Positions 52,392 to 61,875 of a DNA stretch of 64,000 nt are shown in pieces (within the stretch, counting starts at the first letter, position 1; each line of letters starts with the position of its first letter). A program made the translations under genes and the position numbers. The stretch lies in NCBI GenBank assembly GCA_902528575.1, contig CABZSV010000002.1:1-64000 (forward strand). Reading direction: 5' to 3'. Source of the DNA: an uncultured Pelagibacteraceae bacterium (GTDB lineage: Bacteria > Pseudomonadota > Alphaproteobacteria > Pelagibacterales > Pelagibacteraceae). The notes beneath the pieces were generated by a model. It was not told the DNA's origin and did no database searches. It worked only from the letters and a program-made list of their open reading frames with translations.

Positions 52392-52415
52392 AATATAATA
52401 TAGTGTTTTAAGTTT

Positions 52416-53594
52416 ATGAGTATAGATAACAATTTATATGAAAAATCAATCAAGATTTTAACTGACTTAATCGCATTTAAAACTATCTCAGGTCAAGATA
52501 ACAGTAATTTAATTGATTATTGTGAAAAAATTTTAAAGAACATAGGTATAGATACTTTCAAAGTTTATGATGATGATAAAAAAAGAGTTAATCTTTTTGG
52601 AACTTTAAAAGCAAAAAATCAAAGCACAAAAAAACCTATCATATTATCTGGACACACTGATGTGGTCCCAGTGTCTAAAGGTTGGAGCAGTGATCCATTC
52701 GTTGCAACTATTAAAAATGATAAATTATATGGAAGAGGTTCATGTGATATGAAAGGATTTATTGCATGTACACTTGCTTATGCACCTATCTTCAAAGAAA
52801 GTAATTTAGATAGAGACTTACATTTCTGTTACACATTTGATGAAGAGACTGCATGTATTGGAGCTCCTTTATTAATAGAGGAATTGAAAAAAAGAAATAT
52901 CAAAAATGGAATTTGTATAATTGGTGAACCAACTAAAATGAAAATTATTGATGCCCACAAAGGTATGAATGAATACACAGTTCACTTTGGAGGACTTGCA
53001 GGACATAGTTCTAAACCACATTTAGGAGTAAATGCAGCTGAATATGCTACTAGATATGTTGGAAAACTTTTAGAAATTAGAGAAGAATTAAAAAAAAGAG
53101 TTCAAAAAGATAGTATTTTTGATCCTCCACATTCAACTTTATCAATTGGGGGAATTAAGGGTGGTATTGCCCATAATGTCATTGCAGATAAATGTAGTGT
53201 TGAATGGGAAACAAGACCAGTTGTTAAAGAAGATGGGGAATTTGTTACGAATGAAATTGATAAATATGCAAACGATGTACTCTTACCAGAAATGAAAAAA
53301 GTATTTCCAGATTCTTATATTAAAAAAGAAGTGATAGGTGAAGTTGTTGGTTTTAACAGATTGGATGAGTCTGAAGCATGTGAATTTGTATCAAATATAA
53401 CTGGTGATAATTCTAGAGAAGTAGTTTCTTTTGGTACTGAGGCTGGTTTATTTCAAGAATTAGGTATCAGTACAGTTGTTTGTGGACCTGGATCCATAGA
53501 ACAAGCTCACAAAATTGATGAGTTTATAGAATTAAATGAAATGAAAAAATGTCTTAAATTTTTAGAAGGCGTAAAAGATAAATCGGTAAATTAA
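52416..53594 (+). CDS. argE: Acetylornithine deacetylase ArgE
   Basis: The 392-residue M20 metallohydrolase removes acetyl from N-acetylornithine in arginine synthesis. The metal-site motifs are LSGHTDVVPVSKGW (His), LYGRGSCDMKGFIA (Asp), the catalytic FDEETACIGAP (Glu) and IIGEPTKMKI. A dimerisation domain starts near residue 180 (HKGMNEYTVHFGGLAGHSS). C-terminal GPGSIEQAHKIDEFI provides the last His. It overlaps the convergent aldehyde dehydrogenase by four bases at their stops. Agmatinase lies 1.5 kb away, so arginine-related genes cluster here. Confidence 0.93.
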   Translation: MSIDNNLYEKSIKILTDLIAFKTISGQDNSNLIDYCEKILKNIGIDTFKVYDDDKKRVNLFGTLKAKNQSTKKPIILSGHTDVVPVSKGWSSDPFVATIKNDKLYGRGSCDMKGFIACTLAYAPIFKESNLDRDLHFCYTFDEETACIGAPLLIEELKKRNIKNGICIIGEPTKMKIIDAHKGMNEYTVHFGGLAGHSSKPHLGVNAAEYATRYVGKLLEIREELKKRVQKDSIFDPPHSTLSIGGIKGGIAHNVIADKCSVEWETRPVVKEDGEFVTNEIDKYANDVLLPEMKKVFPDSYIKKEVIGEVVGFNRLDESEACEFVSNITGDNSREVVSFGTEAGLFQELGISTVVCGPGSIEQAHKIDEFIELNEMKKCLKFLEGVKDKSVN

Positions 53595-55024
53595 CTCCAA
53601 CCACCTACTGCTTTTACTTCTAAAAACTCCTCTAAACCATGTTCACCTGCTTCTCGACCTATTCCTGAATGTTTAAAGCCACCAAATGGTGCATCAACTG
53701 CAATACCTGCTCCATTTACATCAACCATTCCAGATCTTAATTTTCTCGCAACTCTTTGTACTTTTTCAGAATCTTGAGTTTGGATATAATTTGTTAATCC
53801 ATAAGCAGTATCATTTGCAATTGTTATTGCCTCTTCTTCTGTTTCAAATGGGATAACAGATAAAACGGGTCCAAAAATTTCTGTTCTTGCAACTTCCATA
53901 TTATTATTTACGTCCGCAAAAACAGTTGGTTTAACAAAGTAACCTTTGTCTAATCCATCAGGTTTACCTGTTCCTCCAGCAACTAATTTTGCACCTTCAT
54001 CTATTCCTTTTTGAATTAAAGTTTGTATTTTATTGTATTGAGTTTCTGAAATAACTGGACCTATATGTTCTCCTTCTTTTTTAGGGTCACCAACCTCAAA
54101 ACTTTCAGTATATTTTTTTAATCTCTCAATAGCCTCTTCATACATTGATTTTTCAACTAACATTCTTGTTGGCGCATTACAAGATTGTCCAGAATTTCTA
54201 AAACATCTTAAAGCACCTCTTTCAATAGCCTCTGGATCAGCATCTTTAAAAATTATATTTGCTCCTTTACCACCTAATTCTAAGCTTACTCTTTTAAAAT
54301 CTTTAGCAGCATTTTGTGAAATCAAAGCTCCTGCTCTTGTTGATCCCGTAAAAGAAATCATATTAATATCTGGATGACTTGTAAGAGCATCACCTGTTGT
54401 TGCTCCATCTCCATTAACTAAATTAAATACACCTTTTGGAAACTTTACTTCGTCAATAATTTCAGCAAGTATCATAGATGAAAGTGGAGCTAATTCTGAT
54501 GGCTTTAAAACCATCGTACAACCTGAAGCTATTGCTGGCATTACTTTTAAACAAACTTGGTTCATTGGCCAATTCCATGGTGTTATTAATGCACAAACAC
54601 CTTTTGGTTCATAAATCAACCTTTGGTTAGGAGCATGATCTCCTAACGGTTTTTCAAATTCAAAATTTTTTAAATATTTAATAAATGATTTGATATGACT
54701 TGCTCCTGTGCCAGCTTGTAATTTTGTTGCAAAATCTTTTGGAGCACCCATCTCAAGAGTTATAGCTTCGGCAATATCTGCCCATCTTTTCTTATAATTT
54801 TCATAAAGTTTTTCTAATAATCCAATCCTTTCTTCCTTAGAGGAGAAGGCCCAAGACTCATAGGCATCTTTAGCTGCATTAACAGCAATATCAACATCAG
54901 CTTTGTTCCCTAAAGTAATTAATGCACAATTTTCTTCTGTAGCAGGATCAATTACTTTAATTTCCTCAGAACTATTTGGCTTAACCCAGGATCCATTAAT
55001 ATAAAAATTTTTTTTGTCTAACAT
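53591..55024 (-). CDS. NAD(P)-dependent aldehyde dehydrogenase
   Basis: The 477-residue enzyme has the ALDH catalytic residues: Asn151 (ITPWNWPMNQ), Glu249 (SLELGGKGANIIF) and Cys282 (RNSGQSCNAPTR). The cofactor loop FTGSTRAGALI and the C-terminal PFGGFKHSGIGREAGEHGLEEFLEVK-type end (in part) are normal. It follows the agmatinase gene after 20 bases. An aldehyde from polyamine or guanidino-compound breakdown is a plausible substrate, but the subgroup cannot be read with certainty. Confidence 0.92.
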   Translation of the reverse strand: MLDKKNFYINGSWVKPNSSEEIKVIDPATEENCALITLGNKADVDIAVNAAKDAYESWAFSSKEERIGLLEKLYENYKKRWADIAEAITLEMGAPKDFATKLQAGTGASHIKSFIKYLKNFEFEKPLGDHAPNQRLIYEPKGVCALITPWNWPMNQVCLKVMPAIASGCTMVLKPSELAPLSSMILAEIIDEVKFPKGVFNLVNGDGATTGDALTSHPDINMISFTGSTRAGALISQNAAKDFKRVSLELGGKGANIIFKDADPEAIERGALRCFRNSGQSCNAPTRMLVEKSMYEEAIERLKKYTESFEVGDPKKEGEHIGPVISETQYNKIQTLIQKGIDEGAKLVAGGTGKPDGLDKGYFVKPTVFADVNNNMEVARTEIFGPVLSVIPFETEEEAITIANDTAYGLTNYIQTQDSEKVQRVARKLRSGMVDVNGAGIAVDAPFGGFKHSGIGREAGEHGLEEFLEVKAVGGWS

Positions 55025-55044
55025 GTTTTGACGTTATCCTTTCT

Positions 55045-56004
55045 TTATGTTTTTGCAAATAAATTAGTTAATTCATAAACAATAGTTGCTGCTGCTAAAG
55101 AAGTTACTTCTGCATGATCATATGCTGGAGAAACCTCAACAACGTCTGCTGAAACTAAATTTAATCCAGACAAACCTCTTAAAACATTTACCATTTCTCT
55201 TGTAGTCATCCCTGCAATTTCTGGTGTACCAGTACCTGGAGCAAATGCAGGGTCTAAAACATCAATATCAATTGATAAGTATAGAGGATTGTCTCCCACT
55301 CTTTTTCTAATTCTTTCTGCTATTTTATCGGTTCCTTCTGTTTGAAACTCATCACAATGAATTATTTTAAATCCAAAACTTTCATCATTTTTAATATCAT
55401 CTCTACTATAAAGTGGTCCACGAATTCCAACATGCATAGAAGCATCATCTAAAAATAAACCTTCTTCTCTTGCTCTTCTGAATGGAGTTCCATGAGTATA
55501 AGGTGCACCAAAATATGTATCCCAAGTATCTAAGTGGGCATCAAAATGAACTAAAGATACAGGACCCTTATTTTTTTTATTGATTGCTCTTAACAGTGGA
55601 ACTGCAATAGTATGATCTCCACCTAAACTTATAATTCCTCCAACCTTATTTAGTAAATCTGTTGCGCCTACTTCTATTTGTTTGATTGCTTCATCAATAC
55701 TAAATGGATTGCAAGCAATATCACCAGCATCAGCTACTTGTTGGATTTTAAAAGGCTCAACATCATAATTAGGATGATAATTAGTTCTCAAATGTCTAGA
55801 TGCTTGCCTGATGCTTTGTGGACCAAATCTTGCTCCGGGTCGATAACTTGTGCCAGCATCAAATGGAATTCCAACAATTGCAACGTCACAACTTTCCACA
55901 TCTCTTAGTTCGGGAAGTCTTGCAAAAGTGCTTGGGCCAGCAAATCTTGGAACTTTAGTTCCACTAACTGGTTGAATTGGATTTTTGTTTCTTTCTTTTT
56001 TCAT
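55045..56004 (-). CDS. speB: Agmatinase/ureohydrolase family protein
   Basis: The 319-residue protein is a manganese ureohydrolase with all metal ligands visible: His131 (LGGDHTIAVP), Asp155, His157 and Asp159 (HFDAHLDTWD), Asp246 and Asp248 (SIDIDVLDPAFAPGTG). Agmatinase yields putrescine and urea, but guanidinobutyrase and related activities share these motifs. It is first in a two-gene operon with aldehyde dehydrogenase. The polyamine-type ABC transporter at 59.7-64 kb and ArgE next door fit a local arginine/polyamine theme. Confidence 0.88.
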   Translation of the reverse strand: MKKERNKNPIQPVSGTKVPRFAGPSTFARLPELRDVESCDVAIVGIPFDAGTSYRPGARFGPQSIRQASRHLRTNYHPNYDVEPFKIQQVADAGDIACNPFSIDEAIKQIEVGATDLLNKVGGIISLGGDHTIAVPLLRAINKKNKGPVSLVHFDAHLDTWDTYFGAPYTHGTPFRRAREEGLFLDDASMHVGIRGPLYSRDDIKNDESFGFKIIHCDEFQTEGTDKIAERIRKRVGDNPLYLSIDIDVLDPAFAPGTGTPEIAGMTTREMVNVLRGLSGLNLVSADVVEVSPAYDHAEVTSLAAATIVYELTNLFAKT

Positions 56005-56057
56005 TTTTTAATAATCTAAGATAATATTATCTAATCTAATTCGTCTATAATAATTTA

Positions 56058-56786
56058 ATGAAAATTTTATTTTTATTTATTCTTATTTTTCATATTTCGC
56101 ATGTAAATGCTGATGAAATTTATAATCTGATAAAAATTCCTAATTTAGAAATTTATAAATTAAAAAACGACAATAATATTCGTTATTTAAGCGCTAAAGG
56201 TAATTTTAAAATTGGTGCAAATAAGAACATTACTTGTGACAAAGTTGATATAAATAATTTAAATACAAAATTTCCTTTAATTGAAAAAAATCTTAATCGA
56301 TATAATTCTAATTTTCTTAATAAGATAAAATTAAAATATATTGTATTTTGTGAAAATTTATTCATCTCTGAAATTAATACTGGGGGAATACCTGATAATA
56401 AAAACAGGACATTAATTTTAGATATTAATTTTAATAAAAAATATTTTGAAAGAATGATGCACCATGAAATTTTTCATATGATACAAAATACTCACATTGA
56501 ATATTTCGATGAAGATAAATTTTCTTCTTTTAATCAAAAATCATTTAACTATGCTGAATGTTCAACTTGTTCTGATAGATTAAATTTAGATCTATATGAA
56601 AAAACTGATGGTTTTTTAACAGAATATTCTAAATCTATCCCATCTGAGGATATGGCTGAAATTTTTTCATTTTTAATGACTGATAAAGAAACAATTGAAG
56701 ATAAAATTAATAGTGACAAAATCCTAAATAACAAAGTGAATTTTATAAAATTAAACTTAGCTAAAATAGATAAAAATATTTTATGA
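56058..56786 (+). CDS. Putative secreted zinc metallopeptidase
   Basis: I do not recognise the family, but a zinc-protease motif is visible. The 242-residue protein has a signal peptide (MKILFLFILIFHISHVNA) and HEIFH at residues 136-140 (the HExxH motif). An acidic EDMAEIFSFL follows around residues 197-206 that could supply the third ligand in gluzincin style. Cysteines at 60 and 98, and 168 and 171, may form disulphides. It overlaps the cyclophilin gene by four bases (ATGA) and is divergent from agmatinase across 53 bases. Secretion and the motif suggest a periplasmic peptidase. Confidence 0.68.
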   Translation: MKILFLFILIFHISHVNADEIYNLIKIPNLEIYKLKNDNNIRYLSAKGNFKIGANKNITCDKVDINNLNTKFPLIEKNLNRYNSNFLNKIKLKYIVFCENLFISEINTGGIPDNKNRTLILDINFNKKYFERMMHHEIFHMIQNTHIEYFDEDKFSSFNQKSFNYAECSTCSDRLNLDLYEKTDGFLTEYSKSIPSEDMAEIFSFLMTDKETIEDKINSDKILNNKVNFIKLNLAKIDKNIL

Positions 56787-57433
56787 TTAAAACTATTAAA
56801 GCCTCAAAATCAGAAAAAATTTTATTTATATTTTTAATTAGTCTTTCAATTTTTGCTTTTACATCTTTTTTTTTATTAAAAAATAAATGTCTATTTGTTG
56901 GAAAAAATAATTTAAGTAAACTTAATTTTAATGAACCAAATAATATTGCAGTAATGAATGTTGAGTGTGGAAATGTAATAATTGAACTTTATCCAGATAT
57001 TTCTCCAAAAGCGGTAGAAAGATTTAAAATTTTAATTGAACAAAAAATGTATGATGGTTCTGCTTTTTATAAAGTTTCAGAAAATACTTTTGTACAAGCT
57101 GGAGATATTGAGTATGGAAATATAAATAATTTAGATTATTCCAAAATTGGTAGCGGAAAGTCTGGACTAGGATTGTTAAAATCAGAACTGAGTAACGATT
57201 TTAAATTTACAGAGGGGAGCGTTGGTTTTGCTAGATCAACAGAATTTGATACAGAAGATAGTGAATTCTTTATTACATTAAAAGAAATTCCAATTTATCA
57301 GGGTGAATATACTCCAATTGGTAAAGTGGTTTATGGTTTAGATATATTAACTAAAATTAAAACAGGTAATAAGGCAATTTATGTTTTAAGACCTGATTAT
57401 ATTAAAACCTTTAGAATGTTTAATTCTAATTAA
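56783..57433 (+). CDS. Membrane-anchored cyclophilin-type peptidyl-prolyl isomerase
   Basis: The 216-residue protein has an N-terminal membrane anchor or signal (about residues 14-32, ILFIFLISLSIFAFTSFFLL). A cyclophilin domain follows: GNVIIELYPDISPKAVERFK, YDGSAFYKVSENTFVQAGD, SVGFARSTEFDTEDSEFFITL (in part) and VVYGLDILTKI. It probably helps fold periplasmic proteins. The start overlaps the metallopeptidase stop, suggesting paired quality-control functions. Its 3' end overlaps the convergent fatty-acid oxidation gene by eight bases. The usual arginine of the active site is not obvious (YKVSENTF), so catalytic power may be low. Confidence 0.87.
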   Translation: MIKTIKASKSEKILFIFLISLSIFAFTSFFLLKNKCLFVGKNNLSKLNFNEPNNIAVMNVECGNVIIELYPDISPKAVERFKILIEQKMYDGSAFYKVSENTFVQAGDIEYGNINNLDYSKIGSGKSGLGLLKSELSNDFKFTEGSVGFARSTEFDTEDSEFFITLKEIPIYQGEYTPIGKVVYGLDILTKIKTGNKAIYVLRPDYIKTFRMFNSN

Positions 57434-59648
57434 CTAAAGGTTTACCTGTAGATAATGTATGTTTAATTCTTTCTTGAGTTTGTTTTGTTTCTATCAATCT
57501 CATAAAAGAATCTAGTTCTAGTTTATACAGATCATCCTCAGACAATACTTTTTCAATAGTAGTGTCTCCACCACTTAAAACGTTTGCAAGCTCACTTCCA
57601 ACATGCATACCATGGTCTAAAATTACCTTTTCGTTGTATAATTTCTCTAAAACCTTAATCATTTTATCTTTCAACGGCTTTCCAGAAAGCTTAAATTTAC
57701 ATTCTTCTGGAGGAACAAAATCTGTATTATGATTAATTAATTTTTTAGATTCCTCAAAAAGGCTATTTCTGTTCATTACTTTTTTATCTTCTGGTCTTAA
57801 ATACTTTAATGGCTCAGCCTCTATTGGAGATGTTGCTGTTTTAGCATAACCAATAATATCAAAAACTTTTAGTGGGGCATAATCTGGATCTGCTTTTGCT
57901 TCCTCTGTTTGTGACCATCTCCACAACATTTCTTTACATCCTCCGCCTGCTGGAACTAATCCAACAATAGTTTCAACTAATCCAATAACTAAATTTGTGT
58001 GTGAGGCAACAAAATTGCTTTGAACTAAAACCTCAAAGCCTCCTCCAAGTGTAAGTCCAGAAGGCGCTGACACAACTGGGTACTTAGAGTATTTTAAAGT
58101 TTTGCAAGTATCTTGAAAATATTTAATAAATTTTTCAATTGATTTAAAATCACCTTTGTCGGCAAAATTCATAGTATAACTTAAATTCACACCTGCTGAA
58201 AATTGCATGCTTTCATTAATTACTATTAAAGGTTTGTCAGTTGCATTTTTCAGTGCATCCATTGAGTCATAATCTAATGCACAAGCTTTTGTCGTAAACT
58301 CAACAATATTAAAATCTTTAAATCTATGAATTTCAGCAGAATTATTTTTATCTACTTTAATTGCTGATGGTCTTATTTTTCCTAAAGTTTGAATATCTGT
58401 ATAAATTTGTCTTTCTCCATAAAAGTTTTCATTTTTTGTTTTTGATAAATTTTCTAAAAATTTATTATTTTCAAAGTTATCAATTCTTTCAAAGAAATTC
58501 TTTACCCCTATAGATCTCAACATTTCAAAAGGACCCATTGCCCAATTAAAACCTAGTCTCATAGCTTCATCAATATCATTAAACTTATCAGTAATTCCTG
58601 GAACAAGTGAAGATGCATATTTAATTATTTTTGAAATTACAATCCAAGCATACTCACCAAACTTATCTTTTCGATCAATTAAATTGTTGATATCAACAGT
58701 CTCAATTCCTAAATCTATTTTTTTTGTTGCTGAATACTCTCCTGTTTCTAAATTAATTGCTTCTAAAATTTTTTGATCTCCACTTTTATTCATTCTATAA
58801 AAGCCACCTTTTCCTTTACGGCCAGTGTAGCCTGTCTCAATTAATTTTTTTACTAATGGAATTTCTTTTGCAACAATTTGAAATTCATCTTTATCTGAAA
58901 GTTCCTTTATAAAGCTTTTTAATACATCAGCCATCAGATCTATTCCAATTAGATCATACAATCCAAATACTCCTGTTTTAGGTATGCCCATTGGTCTACC
59001 AAAAACTGCATCCGCTTCTTCTATTGAAAGTTTCATTTTGAATGCTTCAGTCATAGCAACTTGCATTGCATAAACGCCAATTCTATTACCTAAAAAACCT
59101 GGAGTATCATTACAAATTATAGCTCCTTTACCAAGCTCTACTTCACAAAATTTCTTTAATGAATTAATTTTATTCAAGTCATTATTTTCGTTTTTAACAA
59201 TTTCCAACAACCCCATGTATCTGACAGGATTAAAAAAGTGAGTGATGCAAAAATCTTTTTTTTCTTCGTCATTTAGTTTTTCTGATAGAACTTTAATTGG
59301 AATTGACGATGTATTTGATGAAACAATTGCGCCTTTTTTTCTATTCTTAAATATCTTCTCATAAATATTATGTTTAATATCGATTCTTTCTACTACTGCC
59401 TCTACCACCCAATCAGCATCTTTTACTACGTCAAAATTTTCTTCAATATTTCCAACATTAATATTGTTAATTTTACTTTTATCTATTAGCAAAGGAGGTC
59501 TAGATTTATAAATTCTTTCTCTAGCTTTTTCACTGATTTCTGTTGTTAAATCTAGAAGAGTTACTGGGACACCTGCATTACATAAATGTGCAGCTATACC
59601 ACTTCCCATTGTACCAGATCCAATAACTACAACTTTTTTAATTTCCAT
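57426..59648 (-). CDS. 3-hydroxyacyl-CoA dehydrogenase/enoyl-CoA hydratase, FadN-type
   Basis: The 740-residue beta-oxidation enzyme has the dehydrogenase half first: NAD loop VVIGSGTMGSGIAAHL (GSGTMG at about 10-15), SSNTSSIPI, ITHFFNPVRYMGLLEIV and a C-terminal dehydrogenase repeat. The hydratase-like half follows from about residue 440, with SAPSGLTLGGGFEVLVQS and VGLVPAGGGCKEML. This order is the reverse of E. coli FadB and matches the Bacillus FadN type. It lies 36 bases after the polyamine permease stop but is probably a separate unit. No thiolase or acyl-CoA dehydrogenase is in view. Confidence 0.9.
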   Translation of the reverse strand: MEIKKVVVIGSGTMGSGIAAHLCNAGVPVTLLDLTTEISEKARERIYKSRPPLLIDKSKINNINVGNIEENFDVVKDADWVVEAVVERIDIKHNIYEKIFKNRKKGAIVSSNTSSIPIKVLSEKLNDEEKKDFCITHFFNPVRYMGLLEIVKNENNDLNKINSLKKFCEVELGKGAIICNDTPGFLGNRIGVYAMQVAMTEAFKMKLSIEEADAVFGRPMGIPKTGVFGLYDLIGIDLMADVLKSFIKELSDKDEFQIVAKEIPLVKKLIETGYTGRKGKGGFYRMNKSGDQKILEAINLETGEYSATKKIDLGIETVDINNLIDRKDKFGEYAWIVISKIIKYASSLVPGITDKFNDIDEAMRLGFNWAMGPFEMLRSIGVKNFFERIDNFENNKFLENLSKTKNENFYGERQIYTDIQTLGKIRPSAIKVDKNNSAEIHRFKDFNIVEFTTKACALDYDSMDALKNATDKPLIVINESMQFSAGVNLSYTMNFADKGDFKSIEKFIKYFQDTCKTLKYSKYPVVSAPSGLTLGGGFEVLVQSNFVASHTNLVIGLVETIVGLVPAGGGCKEMLWRWSQTEEAKADPDYAPLKVFDIIGYAKTATSPIEAEPLKYLRPEDKKVMNRNSLFEESKKLINHNTDFVPPEECKFKLSGKPLKDKMIKVLEKLYNEKVILDHGMHVGSELANVLSGGDTTIEKVLSEDDLYKLELDSFMRLIETKQTQERIKHTLSTGKPLVN

Positions 59649-59684
59649 AAAGAACTCTATATATGAATAAATTATTCGGGTAAA

Positions 59685-60539
59685 TTATCTATTTATTCCT
59701 CTTAATCTTTCAGATCTTCTTCTTAATAATTCTGCACTAATTAGTATCAAGGTAGATAAAAGGATTAAACAAGTTGCAACAGCAAGAATTGTAGGACTTA
59801 GTTGTTCTCTCAAACCAGTCCACATCTGTATTGGAATAGTTGTATTTTCTAAACCTGCTAAGAATAGTACAACTACAACTTCATCAAAAGATGTTACAAA
59901 TGCAAACAGCCCTCCAGATATTACTCCAGGTAATATTAAAGGGAGTGTTATCTTCATAAATGTATTAACTGGGTTGCTGCCTAAACTTGCAGCTGCTCTC
60001 GTAACACTATGATCAAAACCAGAAAGCGTAGCTGTTACTGTTATAACTACAAATGGTGTTCCAAGTATTATATGAGCTAATACTATTCCTGTATGAGTTG
60101 CTGCCAAACCAGCTTTCGCCATAAAAAAGAAAATTGCAACACCTGAAATAATTAAAGGAACAATCATTGGTGATATTAAAGTTGCCATTATTAGTCCTTT
60201 ATAGGGCATATGTCTGCTGCTTAATCCTAAAGCAGCAAGTGTACCTAAAATAATTGATCCAATAGTTGCAAATATTGCTATTATAAAACTATTTTTTGCA
60301 GCTAGACCCCAAGGATTTTTTGTTCCATAAATCATATCTTTATACCATCTTAGAGAAAATGCATCTGGATCAAGATTTTTCATTCCTTCAGAAAAAACTA
60401 AAAATTCTTCTGCATTAAACGACAAAGGAAAAATTACAAATAGAGGTGCAATCAAAAAGAAAAAAACAAAGGTACAAATCGTTAGATAAATATAATGCCA
60501 AATTCTATATCTAGTTTCTGTATAACTTGGTAATGCCAT
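59685..60539 (-). CDS. potC: Polyamine-type ABC transporter permease (PotC-like)
   Basis: The 284-residue inner-membrane protein has about six helices and a MetI-like core with the EAA loop DHSVTRAAASLGSNPVNTFMKITLP (in part, about residues 175-198). FDEVVVVLFLAG is typical of PotC/YdcV permeases. It partners the 421-residue permease whose stop is two bases upstream, plus the binding protein and the ATPase further up, forming a complete spermidine/putrescine-class importer. The substrate is inferred from family and neighbouring agmatinase. Confidence 0.88.
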   Translation of the reverse strand: MALPSYTETRYRIWHYIYLTICTFVFFFLIAPLFVIFPLSFNAEEFLVFSEGMKNLDPDAFSLRWYKDMIYGTKNPWGLAAKNSFIIAIFATIGSIILGTLAALGLSSRHMPYKGLIMATLISPMIVPLIISGVAIFFFMAKAGLAATHTGIVLAHIILGTPFVVITVTATLSGFDHSVTRAAASLGSNPVNTFMKITLPLILPGVISGGLFAFVTSFDEVVVVLFLAGLENTTIPIQMWTGLREQLSPTILAVATCLILLSTLILISAELLRRRSERLRGINR

Positions 60540-60541
60540 AA

Positions 60542-61807
60542 TTATCCTAATTTAATGTTATCAACTCCAACCAATTTATTATAAATCCAATAAATAACCA
60601 AAACTCCTGTTAAAAGCATTAATCCCATTGCTGATGCAAAACTCCAATCAAGAGTTGTCTTCATATGAAATGCAATTTGATTACTTATTAAAGTTCCTGA
60701 TGCTCCGCCAACTAAAGCTGGGGTTATATAGTATCCTATCGCTAAAATAAAAACTAATAAACATCCAGCTCCTATTCCTGGAATTGTTAAAGGAAAGTAA
60801 ACTTTCCAAAAAGCAACGAAAGGTGTTCCACCTAATGATTTTCCTGCTCTCATTAAACTTGGTGATATTGTTTTCATGACACTGTATAAAGGTAGAACCA
60901 TAAAAGGTAATAATATTTGTGTCATCGCAACGTAAGTTCCAACTTTATTGTACATCATCTCTGGCCGGTTATCGTCTCCAACCAAACCAATCATTACAAA
61001 AAAATCATTTACCAGTCCTTGCTGCTGCAACAAAATCATCCAACTTGCAGTCCTGACAAGCAAAGATGTCCAGAATGGGAGTAATACACAAATCATCAAT
61101 AAATTGCTGTACTTCATAGGAAGAGTTGCCAGTAAATGGGCTATTGGATAACCCATAAAAAAGCTAAAAAGTGTAACAAAAAAGGCTATTTCTAAAGTTC
61201 TAAGCCATAAAATTCTATGAATTCTTCTATCCTCTTCTACCTGAGTAATACTTCCATCTGCAGCAAAATACATATCCATTCCCTTTAAATACTTTGCCAT
61301 AGTATACGGAGGAGCTGTTCTTTTAATTGCTAGCCAGTATTCAACATTTCTCCATCTTTTATGAAGTTTATTAATTTGTTCTTTTATACTAACACTTTCA
61401 TCAATTTTTTTTCTTTTAATTTGTCTAAAAAGCTTTTTGGTAATTGTATTAAAACCATTTTTTTCTTTATTTAATCTTTGTCCTAATTTTCCATGCTGTT
61501 GATTTTCAGCAAGTAACTTATAGTCTTCATAAAAACTCCGATAAACCTCCTCTGGAGGTAGCTCTTCTAAATTTTCCCATTTTTCCATAGCTTTGAAAGT
61601 TTTAGGAAGCATGTTGGTAATCATTTTATCATCAACACTTCTCATAAACATATCACCTATTGGAAAAATATAAGTGATGACTAAAAATAACAGTAGTGGA
61701 GCTACAAGAAGAAATGCTTTAATTTTATTCTTCTTTTCTGCTTTTTTTAAACTGACTTCTAAAGGAATACCGTCAGTTGTTAAAATTTGTTTTGTTTCAG
61801 AGCTCAT
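60542..61807 (-). CDS. potB: Polyamine-type ABC transporter permease (PotB-like) with long N-terminal domain
   Basis: The 421-residue permease has a first helix near residues 31-50 (AFLLVAPLLLFLVITYIFPI). A charged extracytoplasmic domain of about 150 residues follows, then five helices with MetI-like motifs including MRAGKSLGGTPFVAFWKVYFPL (in part) and SNQIAFHMKTTLDWSFASAMG (in part). The extra domain makes it larger than E. coli PotB but is common in marine alphaproteobacterial homologues. A terminator lies between it and the binding-protein gene upstream. Confidence 0.88.
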   Translation of the reverse strand: MSSETKQILTTDGIPLEVSLKKAEKKNKIKAFLLVAPLLLFLVITYIFPIGDMFMRSVDDKMITNMLPKTFKAMEKWENLEELPPEEVYRSFYEDYKLLAENQQHGKLGQRLNKEKNGFNTITKKLFRQIKRKKIDESVSIKEQINKLHKRWRNVEYWLAIKRTAPPYTMAKYLKGMDMYFAADGSITQVEEDRRIHRILWLRTLEIAFFVTLFSFFMGYPIAHLLATLPMKYSNLLMICVLLPFWTSLLVRTASWMILLQQQGLVNDFFVMIGLVGDDNRPEMMYNKVGTYVAMTQILLPFMVLPLYSVMKTISPSLMRAGKSLGGTPFVAFWKVYFPLTIPGIGAGCLLVFILAIGYYITPALVGGASGTLISNQIAFHMKTTLDWSFASAMGLMLLTGVLVIYWIYNKLVGVDNIKLG

Positions 61808-61840
61808 AAAAAAATAGGGCGGTTAACAATAACCGCCCTA
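61808..61840 (-). terminator. Intrinsic terminator/attenuator after the polyamine-binding-protein gene
   Basis: TAGGGCGGTTA at 61815-61825 pairs perfectly with TAACCGCCCTA at 61830-61840 around four bases. Read on the minus strand it ends in seven T's (A's at 61808-61814). The downstream permease starts at 61807, immediately after the T-run. Read-through would be needed to express the permeases from the binding-protein promoter, as at the tmoX locus. Confidence 0.9.
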
Positions 61841-61875
61841 AATATATTATATAAATTCAGTGTTTAAAACTGAAA

